The position numbers were made by a program, and so were the translations under genes. 64,000 bases of DNA from Isochrysis galbana. Lineage: Eukaryota; Haptophyta; Isochrysidales; Isochrysidaceae. The DNA lies in assembly GCA_018136815.1 (NCBI GenBank), contig CM030945.1:470605-534604 (forward strand), in the 5' to 3' direction. Below are positions 32,308 through 40,932 of this stretch, piece after piece (position 1 is the stretch's first letter; each line of letters opens with the position of its first letter). The notes below the pieces were generated by a model. It was not told the DNA's origin. It saw only the letters and a list, made by a program, of their open reading frames with translations, and made no database searches.

Positions 32308-33948
32308 ATGAAGGCCGTGCCCTCCGCAAGTGGGCAGCGTCAGCGAGCGGAGCGCTCGGGGGCGTCATCTCAGTGTGGACCATTCGCTGCGTCGCCGCAC
32401 GAGCCCACGAGCGCTAGCTGTATGCTCGAGCTTCAGCACGATCGCGAGTGGTCGCCGCCTTTGGACTTCAGCATGCCTCAGCAAAGGGAGAGGGAGAGCA
32501 AGAGCAGGCACAGGGGCTTGGATGGATGGGCACAAGAAATCGATGGACTCCTTGATGAGCACGATCGTGAGGGATCTCCATGCGTGAACGACGGCCCCTT
32601 TTGTGCGCTGCCAAGCCGGAAGGAGGTCGAAGGGCAGCCTGCGGGTCTTGAGTCAGCGGTGCGGCCTCATCCAGACATTGTGGCACGCCTCTCTGATGGA
32701 TACGTACTAGATGCGGCAGAAATGTTCCAGCTCAAGCGCGATGCGGCTGAAGACCGCGATTTCTCCTACGCTTACGACGTTGGAGACTCTGGAGAACTTC
32801 TCATCGTGCGAGCACAAGAGCATGCCTTGCTTGCATGCGCCTCAGATTGCCGACCTGCTGTGCAAAATCTTCACTTCGGCCACTTCACAGAGAGATCACG
32901 AGCAGCTTTCGCTCCGGAAAGCGCACGAACTTCGGCATTGCCTCGCTTGAAATGCCGTAGTCGACCTGTGCGTTGGGGCCCCGACACTCGCACACATACT
33001 CCGGCGCTTGTCGGCGGTCTATCTGAACAATTGCGCCCTTCTCTGACAGCGAGATCGCCAAGACGCAATTTGGCGCCGATAACAGCGCGTCGAGGTAAGC
33101 GTATGGTTTCTGCTGTTCCAGGGCAGGTCTGCGTGGAACCACCTTTTCAGGAAGCCCCCAAACTTTCGCCCCGAGGTAAGTGTATGGTTTCTGCTGTTCC
33201 AGGAAAGGTCTGCGTGGAACCACTATTTCATGAAGCCCCCAAACTTTCGGCCCGACTTACGCATTCGGATTTCGCCGCGGTAGTACCAATGCCAAATGTT
33301 GCTGTTAGACAACCGCTTCTTGCCACTGCAGCTCCACGAGGGACACCAAAAATGGAATCTACGGTGCCCCACCAACCGACACTCTTGAAGCCCCTGCCTG
33401 ACAATGCCATGGAACCCCTGGGAAGTCTTTCGGAGAACAGGGTGCGCCTAGACGGAGCTGTTCGCCTACAATAGAGCCACGCGACATACCATGCACATTC
33501 CACTGTCCTCGTTCGGCCTCACACCGGTCTAGAGATTGGTCGGTCCAATGACAATCTTATGCCAAACTGAAGCTCGCATTGAGCCTGATTTTGCCCTCTC
33601 GTTGCCCTCTTCTTTCAATGTCAGGTGATGGGTACGAGCAGCTTAGAGCAAGTGCTTGCCCAACGGTCTGCCCGAAGGGAATCTTTGGTCACCCCACGAC
33701 AGGGCATGGCACGGAACATGGATTCATTGCTCGCTAGACTCACGGGCAATCCTCCAACAGCCGGATCTGCTGGCCGATGGTTGCACAACTACACCCCCGG
33801 TGAAATTGCGCGTCGAGATTCGATTACCGCTTTTGCCGTTGACAAGGCCATATCCCACTCCAGCGGGGCTAGACATGCAGCGTCCCTCCGAAGGGCAGTT
33901 GATCGAAATAGCTACCTAGGATCCCCCACCATGCTAGGAGTAGGCTAA
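32308..33948 (+). CDS. Unrecognised protein, two exons
   Basis: Exon 1 is 32308-33441 and exon 2 is 33625-33948 (485 residues), joined at a GTGCGC donor and a CAG acceptor, both phase 0. No family is recognised. The N-terminal third is charged and Ser/Glu-rich. Residues around 130-175 (LSDGYVLDAAEMFQLKRDAA, YAYDVGDSGELLIVRAQEHA) look folded. Residues 260-315 contain two 27-residue repeats (GKRMVSAVPGQVCVEPPF and GKCMVSAVPGKVCVEPLF). The C-terminal exon includes MDSLLARLTG and LHNYTPGEIARRDSIT. The start is the first ATG in frame. Exon limits within the first part are less certain, because an alternative frame near 32830-32950 also looks protein-like. Confidence 0.5.
33092..33253 (+). repeat. 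81-bp tandem duplication inside the coding region
   Basis: Two adjacent units with an 81-base period begin with GAGGTAAG (33092 and 33173). Each unit contains a GTAAG(C/T)GTATGG...GCTGTTCCAG stretch of 27 bases that looks like a minimal intron but keeps the frame whether spliced or not. Confidence 0.8.
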
Positions 33949-34796
33949 GAACAGACATGGTGCCAAATTCAGTTGGTGTGGGGCGGAATGCACGATATTC
34001 TCGACATGCGGTTCTACACTACCACTTCCGTCGACGTGCACGCAAGCTTCTCATCGCGTACTTCGAGAGACCTTGGCTGTGAGGTTGTCCATCGCGCCAA
34101 GTTGACACGGTTTTCGGTCTTTGTGGGAACTACGGCAAGGCTGCGCGCCATGATGTCAAGCTTTGGACAACCACTTCCCCTTTGCTGGGTAGTTGACACT
34201 ACATGGGAAAGTGTACATGGGAGGTCAACAAGAGGGCACACCGCACTTGTGCCCTCATGAGGTGGAGACGCAAACGCTCAAGTGTCAAGTACGATACGCA
34301 ATGAAGCAAGGATCACGCTGGACACGGCCATCAACGGCAGTGGGTACGACTTTGACTTCGGCTTAGTTTTCTTGGTTCTAGTTCCCATGCGTCATCGGCT
34401 TCATCTAGAGCTGCCACTTACGTGCCGCGAGAAGAACGAGCGACCGAGCAGATCCGCGCTGCTCTCTCCACAGACCTCACGTCGCATTCCGTCGAATATG
34501 GGACGGGCTCGGTATCAGCCATAAAACGGCAGAACGTCCGCACGCTCGGATCGACGACACCACCGCAACTTCCCTAGACCGCCGCGGCGACTCCATCGCT
34601 CTCATTGTGAGAAGAGGCTAGCGCCGCCGAAATTCACCAAGGACATTTTGTATTTTGTCTTAAAATATGCGTCAATTAAAGCATTTTGTATAGATACACT
34701 ATAAACGCAAACGCAATCAATATACTAGTAAGAATAGCAGGAACTCCTACTACTAGTATAAACTATCAGTATCAGTATCCACTTAACTGTTAACTG
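33949..34796. other. Spacer, AT-rich toward its right end
   Basis: No gene is recognised. Bases 34640-34800 are AT-rich with repeated ACTAGTA and ATCAGTATCAGTATC blocks, just outside the LINE tail at 34797. Confidence 0.35.
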
Positions 34797-35390
34797 TAAA
34801 AAAATCAAAAGTTTCAGCGGTAGGGCTACACACCGACTGCCAGCCTAGTACTTATTACCTATTACCTTGCTCCTTGGTCCTTGGCCTTTCCCTTTCCTGC
34901 CTCTCCCGCGCGTGCCTCGCTGGCCGTGAGCTGCCCTCCATAGTCCCATTTCTAGCCCGTCTGGCGGCGACCGGCATCAAACAAGGCGCTAGCCAGCGCC
35001 TTCAAAGACGTGTCGGCGCACCTCGTGGTCCGTAACTACAAGTTCGAAATGAAGAGACTCATTAACATAAACGCGCAACGCGCTGGCTGAGGCGGTCGAA
35101 AAGCAAGGCTTCTTTTTCCTTCAAGGGAACCAAGAGCGCGTGAATGAAGGTTATGACGCGCGAAGGTGTCCTTGTGTCCTTGTAACTGTAACCCAAGGCA
35201 AGAAAGAGGTTTATCACTGCTCTATGTCGCGCCAAAGAAAACGGCACGTTCGCGTCCTTCGGCCTTCGGCTTCCCACCTGTTGCGGGTAGGGGGGGTGAG
35301 GCAGGCGTACGCGCCATCGAAGGTGTCGTTCCGTCAATTGTGGGACATCAGTCGAATTGAGCGATCGAATGTCCACAGTTGTATATAGAG
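34797..35390 (-). mobile_element. LINE 3' portion, diverged copy
   Basis: The minus strand ends GGTGTGTAGCCCTACCGC...TTTGATTTTTTT, a variant of the family's 3' end with T-run. Minus frame 35376-35062 (104 codons, ending at a stop) is in the position of the ORF2 C-terminus, but similarity to other copies is weak, so it may be a related subfamily. Confidence 0.5.
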
Positions 35391-36095
35391 CACTATTTTC
35401 AAATTAAATGCAGACTAGCATAACAACTCTTTTTCTCTGCTTTCCTCCTCGCGTGTTCGCGGCGTACCGATCGATCGTTCGGCGCTGCCGGCTGCGCAGG
35501 CGGCAAGAGGCTTGGATATACGAAACATCACTTAAGAGGGTTGAACCCTAGATGGGAGATGGGAGATACAGGATACTGTATCTGGGGGAGGGGCCAGATA
35601 CAGTTGTATCTACTGTATCTGGGGGAGCCCCAGATCAGGATACACACCACTTCTAGGCTGAAAATGACAATTTTACCATTATAACTGTGCTTCTACTGTT
35701 AAAATAGGCGTTTTGCGCGTTAAAATAGGCGTTTTGCGCGTAGTATCAGTTCACCTCGAGCTGACAACTGATACTGATGTCAGTCATCAGTTGTCAGCAG
35801 CTTGGAGCGGGGAGAAAACAAAACATGCAGTCCCCTTCACTTTCTACAGCCAAAGAAAAAATGCAGAAAATGAAAATGAATGCACTGGGGTTCGAACTCT
35901 AGTGCCCAGCACCACTCAATGCAAGGTAGAAGTCACCTGAGCCGTTAGGGGCCAATTATCATAGAGGACGGCGATTTGTCGTATCTACATTTACAGCAAA
36001 GACACAGGTGACTGATATCAGCTGATATGCTGATATTCTGTGCTGTTTGAGGTGATGTCAGCTGATGGACCTCATCAGCTCACATCAGCTACTGA
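35391..36095. repeat. Repeat-rich spacer upstream of the LINE
   Basis: Contains a MITE-like block (35546-35662, CCCTAGATGGGAGAT and ATACAGTATCTGGGGGAGG-type repeats). Also present are a tandem pair GTTAAAATAGGCGTTTTGCG (about 35699 and 35720), an inverted repeat CTGACAACTGA / TCAGTTGTCAG at about 35761-35798, and numerous AGCTGATATC-like palindromes at 36008-36085. On the minus strand GGTTCGAACCCC-like bases at about 35890 resemble a tRNA B-box, but no cloverleaf could be drawn. Confidence 0.45.
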
Positions 36096-37880
36096 CAACT
36101 AACTTTATAGTTGGTCGCCATGGAGCGCGCCGCCGCTCCCCACCTCTCCTTCGGGCCCCCCGCCGCGGGCGCCCCCCCAGTACCCATGGAGCTGTCGCTG
36201 GCGAAGCGACCGCGTCCGCCCGCAGAGGCCGAGCAGGTGAGCGCGACCCCGGTCGCGCCGCACGGCCCGTGGCCCCGGCCACACCCAACAAGGCAGCCAT
36301 GCTGGCTCACCCCATGGTGGGCCACAGGCTGTAGAGCACAAAGAGCCAGCACCAAACAAGAAGAGCCGCACATCCACTGGGCATGCCTTATGGCAGAGGC
36401 CTCTCCCACCCCGGGGACGGCCGCGCTGCCTCGGCAGCGCGACCCGAGACCGGGTGGCCCTTATGGGCACAACACCAGCAGCAGGATCAACATGAATCAG
36501 AAGACAGACCCAGCAGCACAACAACTCACAACCTCACCCATGAACACGAACCATGATGCGCCCTTGGACGCATGCCATCTCTCCCTGCCAATCACACCAT
36601 CGGACCAAGCCACAGCCTCACCAACCCCGCTCGTCCCTGCCGCTCAGGAGCCACTCTCAGACGGAGAGCAAGGCAACTTCGAGTCAGACGCCAACTTCGA
36701 GCTATCCTTCCACCAAGAGGGGGACTACACCTTCTTGGACGCCACCGTCTACGCTGCGATTGTAGAGCTCCTTCTGGAGCTCGAAGGAGTAGACCCGGAG
36801 CCGGACTTTTGGGCCCGCTCCATCCGCGGGCCATGGCACATAGCCGTGAACGAGGACTGCGTACAACAATTCAAGGAGCGCTACGGCGACATCACTACGC
36901 TTCGCATCAATCAGACCGACGTCTCAGTCAACATCAAGGTAGACTCGATCGACGAGAAAATCAACAAGAAAGGCTCCTCTTCTCGCAAGGCATTATACAA
37001 CGCCCTGCAAGACGTCGCGGCACACCTGGTCATCGAGGCCGAAGGCCTAGCGCAAGCGGCCCAAATTAATCTGAGCGCAATCATCTTCGCAATCGAAAAG
37101 GTAGGGCTTACCTTCTTGAAGGGCAACCGAGAGCGTATGAAGCTCGAAGGCGGAGCCGGAACGTTCGTATCCAAGGCGGCATACTCGACCCGATGGCACC
37201 TTTATGTCTCAGCGGGTCAAGGCTCATTTCTTGACGGGAGCTTCCCTCGGAAGCTGCTGCTTCAAATCGACGGCAAAACAATCCCGGTAAACTACGCCGT
37301 TCGGGCGTGCAAAGAGATCAGTATGCCAGCAAACATCCAGTCTCCCCATAAGCTCATGATTCACGGCAGCCTGCGTGGCTGCAAAGGCTGGCGGCCGGAG
37401 GTGGCGCAAGGCCTCCCCAACTCGTCTCGCATCTGTGAGTGCGAACAAGAGGCGGCAAAGCGCCGCGCACGGAACGAAGCGCAACGGCTCAACCCCCGCC
37501 CGAAATCGGCGCACGAGGCGCTAGGAAAGGGTCCCCCCAAGCAATGCGCGCGTTTCACCCAGGGGCTGTGCCTCAGGAACAAACGCGGAGTGCGCTGTAA
37601 TCTCTCGCACGACGTCCCTGGAGCGTGGATCGATAACAAGTGTACGATCCGCTGCCACCTACATCCGCACAAGAAGATCCCGGGCGCCTGTTTGAACGGC
37701 CCGGCATGCCTCTTCCTCCACCCTGAGTACGTACACGCAATTGCGGCCGCGGCCAATAAACTCACGGTAGCAAGAGCGATGCCCCTACGCCCAAAACTCA
37801 AATTCGACTCAGGTCGTTTGCCTTCATTTGGTGGCTGCGCGCCCTTCCCAACCGGGTACCAAATGAAGGCAAACGACCTT
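36096..37880 (+). mobile_element. LINE 5' half
   Basis: Starts with the conserved 5' hairpin (CTAAC-TTTATA-GTTGG, 36098-36114) and contains ORF1. The homologous 5' region at 25616-26040 (reverse) and the short copy at 42187-42305 confirm a repeat family. It ends where a long inverted repeat (37811-37879) adjoins the LRR reading frame. Confidence 0.8.
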
Positions 37881-38024
37881 TATTTTCTTCAGCGTTATGG
37901 GAACAATCATGAAAAAGGCGAAGAACGATTTGACGGACAGGGAGCTCTCACGAAAACTAATCTTGGGCAACTTGGCAGTGAGCGCACTACAAATATTCGA
38001 TCAGCACCACCCACACGAGTGTGA
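36120..38024 (+). CDS. LINE ORF1 protein with CCCH-type zinc fingers
   Basis: A frame of about 634 residues from the ATG at 36120. The N-terminal 130 residues are low-complexity and Pro/Ala-rich (MERAAAPHLSFGPPAAGAP). A folded central region follows (SFHQEGDYTFLDATVYAAIV, WHIAVNEDCVQQFKERYG, LINE-like by position). Two Cys/His clusters lie near the C-terminus: CARFTQGLCLRNKRGVRCNL followed by SH, and CHLHPHKKIPGACLNGPACL followed by FLH. Both have the spacing of CCCH RNA-binding fingers. ORF1 proteins of LINEs bind element RNA. The last 50 residues run past the hairpin into unrelated DNA, so the natural C-terminus is uncertain. The first conserved block ends GAGCAGGTG, which could also be a splice donor. 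Confidence 0.75.
   Translation: MERAAAPHLSFGPPAAGAPPVPMELSLAKRPRPPAEAEQVSATPVAPHGPWPRPHPTRQPCWLTPWWATGCRAQRASTKQEEPHIHWACLMAEASPTPGTAALPRQRDPRPGGPYGHNTSSRINMNQKTDPAAQQLTTSPMNTNHDAPLDACHLSLPITPSDQATASPTPLVPAAQEPLSDGEQGNFESDANFELSFHQEGDYTFLDATVYAAIVELLLELEGVDPEPDFWARSIRGPWHIAVNEDCVQQFKERYGDITTLRINQTDVSVNIKVDSIDEKINKKGSSSRKALYNALQDVAAHLVIEAEGLAQAAQINLSAIIFAIEKVGLTFLKGNRERMKLEGGAGTFVSKAAYSTRWHLYVSAGQGSFLDGSFPRKLLLQIDGKTIPVNYAVRACKEISMPANIQSPHKLMIHGSLRGCKGWRPEVAQGLPNSSRICECEQEAAKRRARNEAQRLNPRPKSAHEALGKGPPKQCARFTQGLCLRNKRGVRCNLSHDVPGAWIDNKCTIRCHLHPHKKIPGACLNGPACLFLHPEYVHAIAAAANKLTVARAMPLRPKLKFDSGRLPSFGGCAPFPTGYQMKANDLYFLQRYGNNHEKGEERFDGQGALTKTNLGQLGSERTTNIRSAPPTRV
37811..37879. repeat. Perfect 22-bp inverted repeat with 25-base loop
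   Basis: GGTCGTTTGCCTTCATTTGG at 37812-37831 is repeated in inverse at 37859-37878; the stem spans 37811-37832 and 37858-37879. It sits at the junction between LINE ORF1 and the LRR gene. The right arm also recurs as an imperfect direct copy at 39956-39981. Confidence 0.9.
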
Positions 38025-39609
38025 ACTTGAAATCACAAACACCAACATCCATTTGTTGAACCGGCCATGTCAACGTGAGAATCTCCGTTTCCTTCCAAGC
38101 CCGGGAGGTCATCCCTTCCGGTTGAAAATTAACACATCGGATGCACGCATATGGAGTCACGTATCCAAGCGACCCATTCGCGTATCCAGTCTCTGGGTCT
38201 TGCAAAATCACAATGAGCATCTGCGGAAACTACAGAAGGTCAACCTGATGGGCCTGCACACTCTACAGCTTGGCCGGTTCGCCGAGGATCAAGTCGTGTC
38301 GCAAGCGGATCAGGTCATATCGCAAGAGGCGACCACCTTCATCAACTCCTACTGTGGAGCCAGGGTTCCCCTCAAGACTTTGATATTTCGGAACATAAGC
38401 GTATTCAGTGCGTTGCTACAAAATAGCAAATTGGATTGTCTCAAGAATCTCGTGCTTGTCTCCCGCCCACTGGATTCTAATAAAACGTGCGATTTTATCG
38501 AGGCCTTGCACAATGAGATAGTCGTAAAGAAAAACACTCGCACTCTGGGAAACCTTGAGAAGCTCGTCCTCAACACCGTCAGTATTGGCGAGGACATACG
38601 CATGTTGAAGGATTGTATAATCGAGGGGCAGATGAAGACGACGCTGAAAGAGCTCAATCTCAATGACAACGGTATAGACGACAGGGGCCTCGTCGAGGCG
38701 TTATCAGACGCCCTCGGGGCCGCTGCAATCGAAAAGCTCCACCTTCGACTCAATGCACTAGGAGATTTCGTCCCATTGTTGCCTCCTTCATTGAAGGTCC
38801 TCAATCTGAGATCGTGCGGCATAACCAATCCTGGGATGGAGAAGCTGATAACTAACGCCCAAAGGGCAAGTCTGACGGAACTTGATATAAGTAATAATGA
38901 GTTCGATTGGGGAGGCATGTGTCAATTCATGAAATACGCACACCACCTCTCCGAGCTAAAGACACTGTCCATATCGGAAAACAATCTAGGTCGGCAAGGG
39001 CTGCAAGCATTCGCATCGAAAGTGAACGAACTCCAGAATCTGTCCCATCTCTATGTGTCAGATATTGCTTATCGTGTGTCAGATGTTGCTCATCGTGCTC
39101 ACGACATCAAGGAAATTTGTGAGCGCATTAATCTCAAGAGTATTGAATTGGATCGTGTCAATGAAGACGAATTTAGGGTTCTTCATAAACACCTAGAAAA
39201 GTTAGATAGATTAATAATAAAAGTGTGTCTTACAACACATACACCCCTTTTAGCAGAGCTGTCGAATTTGAAGGAGTTGCACTTGGAACGTGCACACGCG
39301 TATCAGATTTTGAGGCTGTTGCCTAGATTGAAGGTGCCTACCCTTCGTGCGCGATCCTGTGGATTCACGGACAAACATATGGACGATCTGATCGCAATGC
39401 TCAGTGCGAATAAGACGCTCACGAAACTCGATTTGTCTCGAAACCAAGGTATCACAGATGGTGGATTTCAAATACTCGCGAACGCTGTTGGCGACGGAAG
39501 GCTCAAGCTGGATTCTCTGGTATTGGAGTGGACTGGAATCAAACAGGAGACGATGTCTCGTCATTCGACAAAACATCCATTCGTATGGAGTGAACGAGTA
39601 TTAGGGTGA
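37897..39609 (+). CDS. Intronless leucine-rich-repeat protein
   Basis: A 570-residue frame with ribonuclease-inhibitor-type LRRs: LKELNLNDNGIDDRGLVEAL, IEKLHLRLNALGDF, LKVLNLRSCGITNPGMEKLI, LTELDISNNEFDWGG, LKTLSISENNLGRQGLQAFA and LTKLDLSRNQGITDGGFQIL. Such proteins are binding scaffolds; partner and location are unknown, and there is no signal peptide or membrane segment. Base composition is clearly more AT-rich than neighbouring genes, and the gene has no introns. It lies between LINE ORF1 (left) and a LINE ORF2 fragment (right), all in the same orientation. A nine-A run at 39945-39953 and a degenerate direct repeat flank it, as if retroposed. A strong acceptor-like TTATTTTCTTCAG at 37881-37893 precedes the start. 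Confidence 0.8.
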   Translation: MGTIMKKAKNDLTDRELSRKLILGNLAVSALQIFDQHHPHECELEITNTNIHLLNRPCQRENLRFLPSPGGHPFRLKINTSDARIWSHVSKRPIRVSSLWVLQNHNEHLRKLQKVNLMGLHTLQLGRFAEDQVVSQADQVISQEATTFINSYCGARVPLKTLIFRNISVFSALLQNSKLDCLKNLVLVSRPLDSNKTCDFIEALHNEIVVKKNTRTLGNLEKLVLNTVSIGEDIRMLKDCIIEGQMKTTLKELNLNDNGIDDRGLVEALSDALGAAAIEKLHLRLNALGDFVPLLPPSLKVLNLRSCGITNPGMEKLITNAQRASLTELDISNNEFDWGGMCQFMKYAHHLSELKTLSISENNLGRQGLQAFASKVNELQNLSHLYVSDIAYRVSDVAHRAHDIKEICERINLKSIELDRVNEDEFRVLHKHLEKLDRLIIKVCLTTHTPLLAELSNLKELHLERAHAYQILRLLPRLKVPTLRARSCGFTDKHMDDLIAMLSANKTLTKLDLSRNQGITDGGFQILANAVGDGRLKLDSLVLEWTGIKQETMSRHSTKHPFVWSERVLG

Positions 39610-39961
39610 TGCTCGTAGCGGGCCATCATGAGGGGGAAGGGGGGGGATGGCTCACGAGGGTCGGGTCGTCTTTCCGTCGGCGGGCTCTTCGCCGCTCCGT
39701 CGACTCTCCGCCCCTCCGCCCCTCCGCCCCTCCGCCTCGTAGCGTGTATGTCCGTGTGTTTTTGGTGCCTCCCCTGACGTGCCGAGGCGTACCCCTTGAT
39801 ACTCGGAGCGCTCTCCATGCGCCGTCACACCCAAGCGCTGACGCTACACCCCACCGTCTCTGACGCCCGACGTGACAAACCCCGCGCACACACACACACA
39901 CACGCCTAGCCAGCCGGGATTCAACAATCGAAACGTTTTACAACAAAAAAAAACTGGCACC
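39610..39961 (+). other. 3' flank of the LRR gene
   Basis: Contains a CCTCCGCCC triplication (about 39707-39738), a CA microsatellite (39888-39904) and a run of nine A (39945-39953) followed by GGCACCGAATGAAGGCAAGG. Probably the 3' untranslated region ending in a tail-like A-run. Confidence 0.45.
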
Positions 39962-40553
39962 GAATGAAGGCAAGGCGCCTTCCCCCCCCCCTGCGATACG
40001 GGCCCCGTGGGCACGCCTATGGGAATCACTACACACAAACGTAGTTCACAACGTTTTCAAAGACGGCGCCTTTACGACACCATACAGCAAGGCGGAGTGC
40101 TCGGCGTATATTGAGCACCTACCCGACACCTTCGTGCACGAAGGCCGCGTGATACATAAAAAGGAATTTCTTGACTCGTGGGATGAAGTCGTAAGCTACG
40201 CGACACGGCTGTTGGAGCGAGCGAAAGAGCGCCCCCCCCCCAAAAACACTAAAGGAGAAGAGCCGCACGTAGATAGCACCCAGACGCAAGAACCAAGGGA
40301 CACGACACTGCCCAGTGAAATTAAAGTCTCGGAAGACGAAAAATTTATCAGTAAATTTAACAACATCTGGATACACACCGACACCGACTACCTAGGAGAG
40401 GTAGCCGGCACCGGGGAAGTAGTGGAAGCCGAGGAAACCCAATATTACCACCCACCAGCAAAATGGGAAGGCGGGTATAAAGGCCCGAGATTCATGGAAT
40501 ACCCGCTGGCGGACGAATATGCCATACGCAAAGGAAGGGTCGCTCTTGACGCA
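39962..40553 (+). mobile_element. LINE ORF2 fragment (middle to late part), cut by gap
   Basis: The plus frame (open before the ATG at 40134) reads ARLWESLHTNVVHNVFKDGA, then TPYSKAECSAYIEHLPDTFV. It later carries YYHPPAKWEGGYKGPRFMEY followed by PLADEYA. The last part aligns with TTLPAKWGEGYKSNKRLEYP followed by LADEH in the LINE at 45987-47400 (minus). No reverse transcriptase YxDD motif is present. Confidence 0.75.
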
Positions 40554-40653
40554 NNNNNNNNNNNNNNNNNNNNNNNNNNNNNNNNNNNNNNNNNNNNNNN
40601 NNNNNNNNNNNNNNNNNNNNNNNNNNNNNNNNNNNNNNNNNNNNNNNNNNNNN
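40554..40653. other. Assembly gap (100 N)
   Basis: A nominal 100-N gap between LINE ORF2 sequence and a GA-rich tract. Confidence 0.98.
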
Positions 40654-40800
40654 GGAGAGAGAGAGAGGGAGGGAGGGGGGGGGGGGGGAGAGAGACAGTA
40701 GCGAGAGCGATTCGAGCAGAAAGAGAGAGAGTAGAGAGAGTGGAGGGAGAGTGGAGGGAGGGAGGGAGGGAGGGAGAGAGAGAGAGAGAGAGAGGCACTG
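40654..40800 (+). repeat. GA-rich tract upstream of the TLC gene
   Basis: GA microsatellite with a poly-G run at about 40675-40688 and GGAG tetranucleotide repeats at about 40755-40770. Position and composition match the purine tracts before other genes in the window. Confidence 0.5.
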
Positions 40801-40932
40801 TCAGAGGTCAAAGGGGGCGTGCAAAGTGAGAGCAGAGGTCACACGCGTGCCGTGAGCGTAAAGACCGGTCGGCCTACGCCCAATCTGGACTGTCGCAACC
40901 TGCCCACTCGAGAGCCCCCAAGCCAAAGCTTC

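Noticed and set aside
35878-35945. Possible tRNA gene on the minus strand (GGTTCGAAC-like bases)
   Set aside because: No acceptor, D and anticodon stems could be paired together; at most a degenerate B-box.
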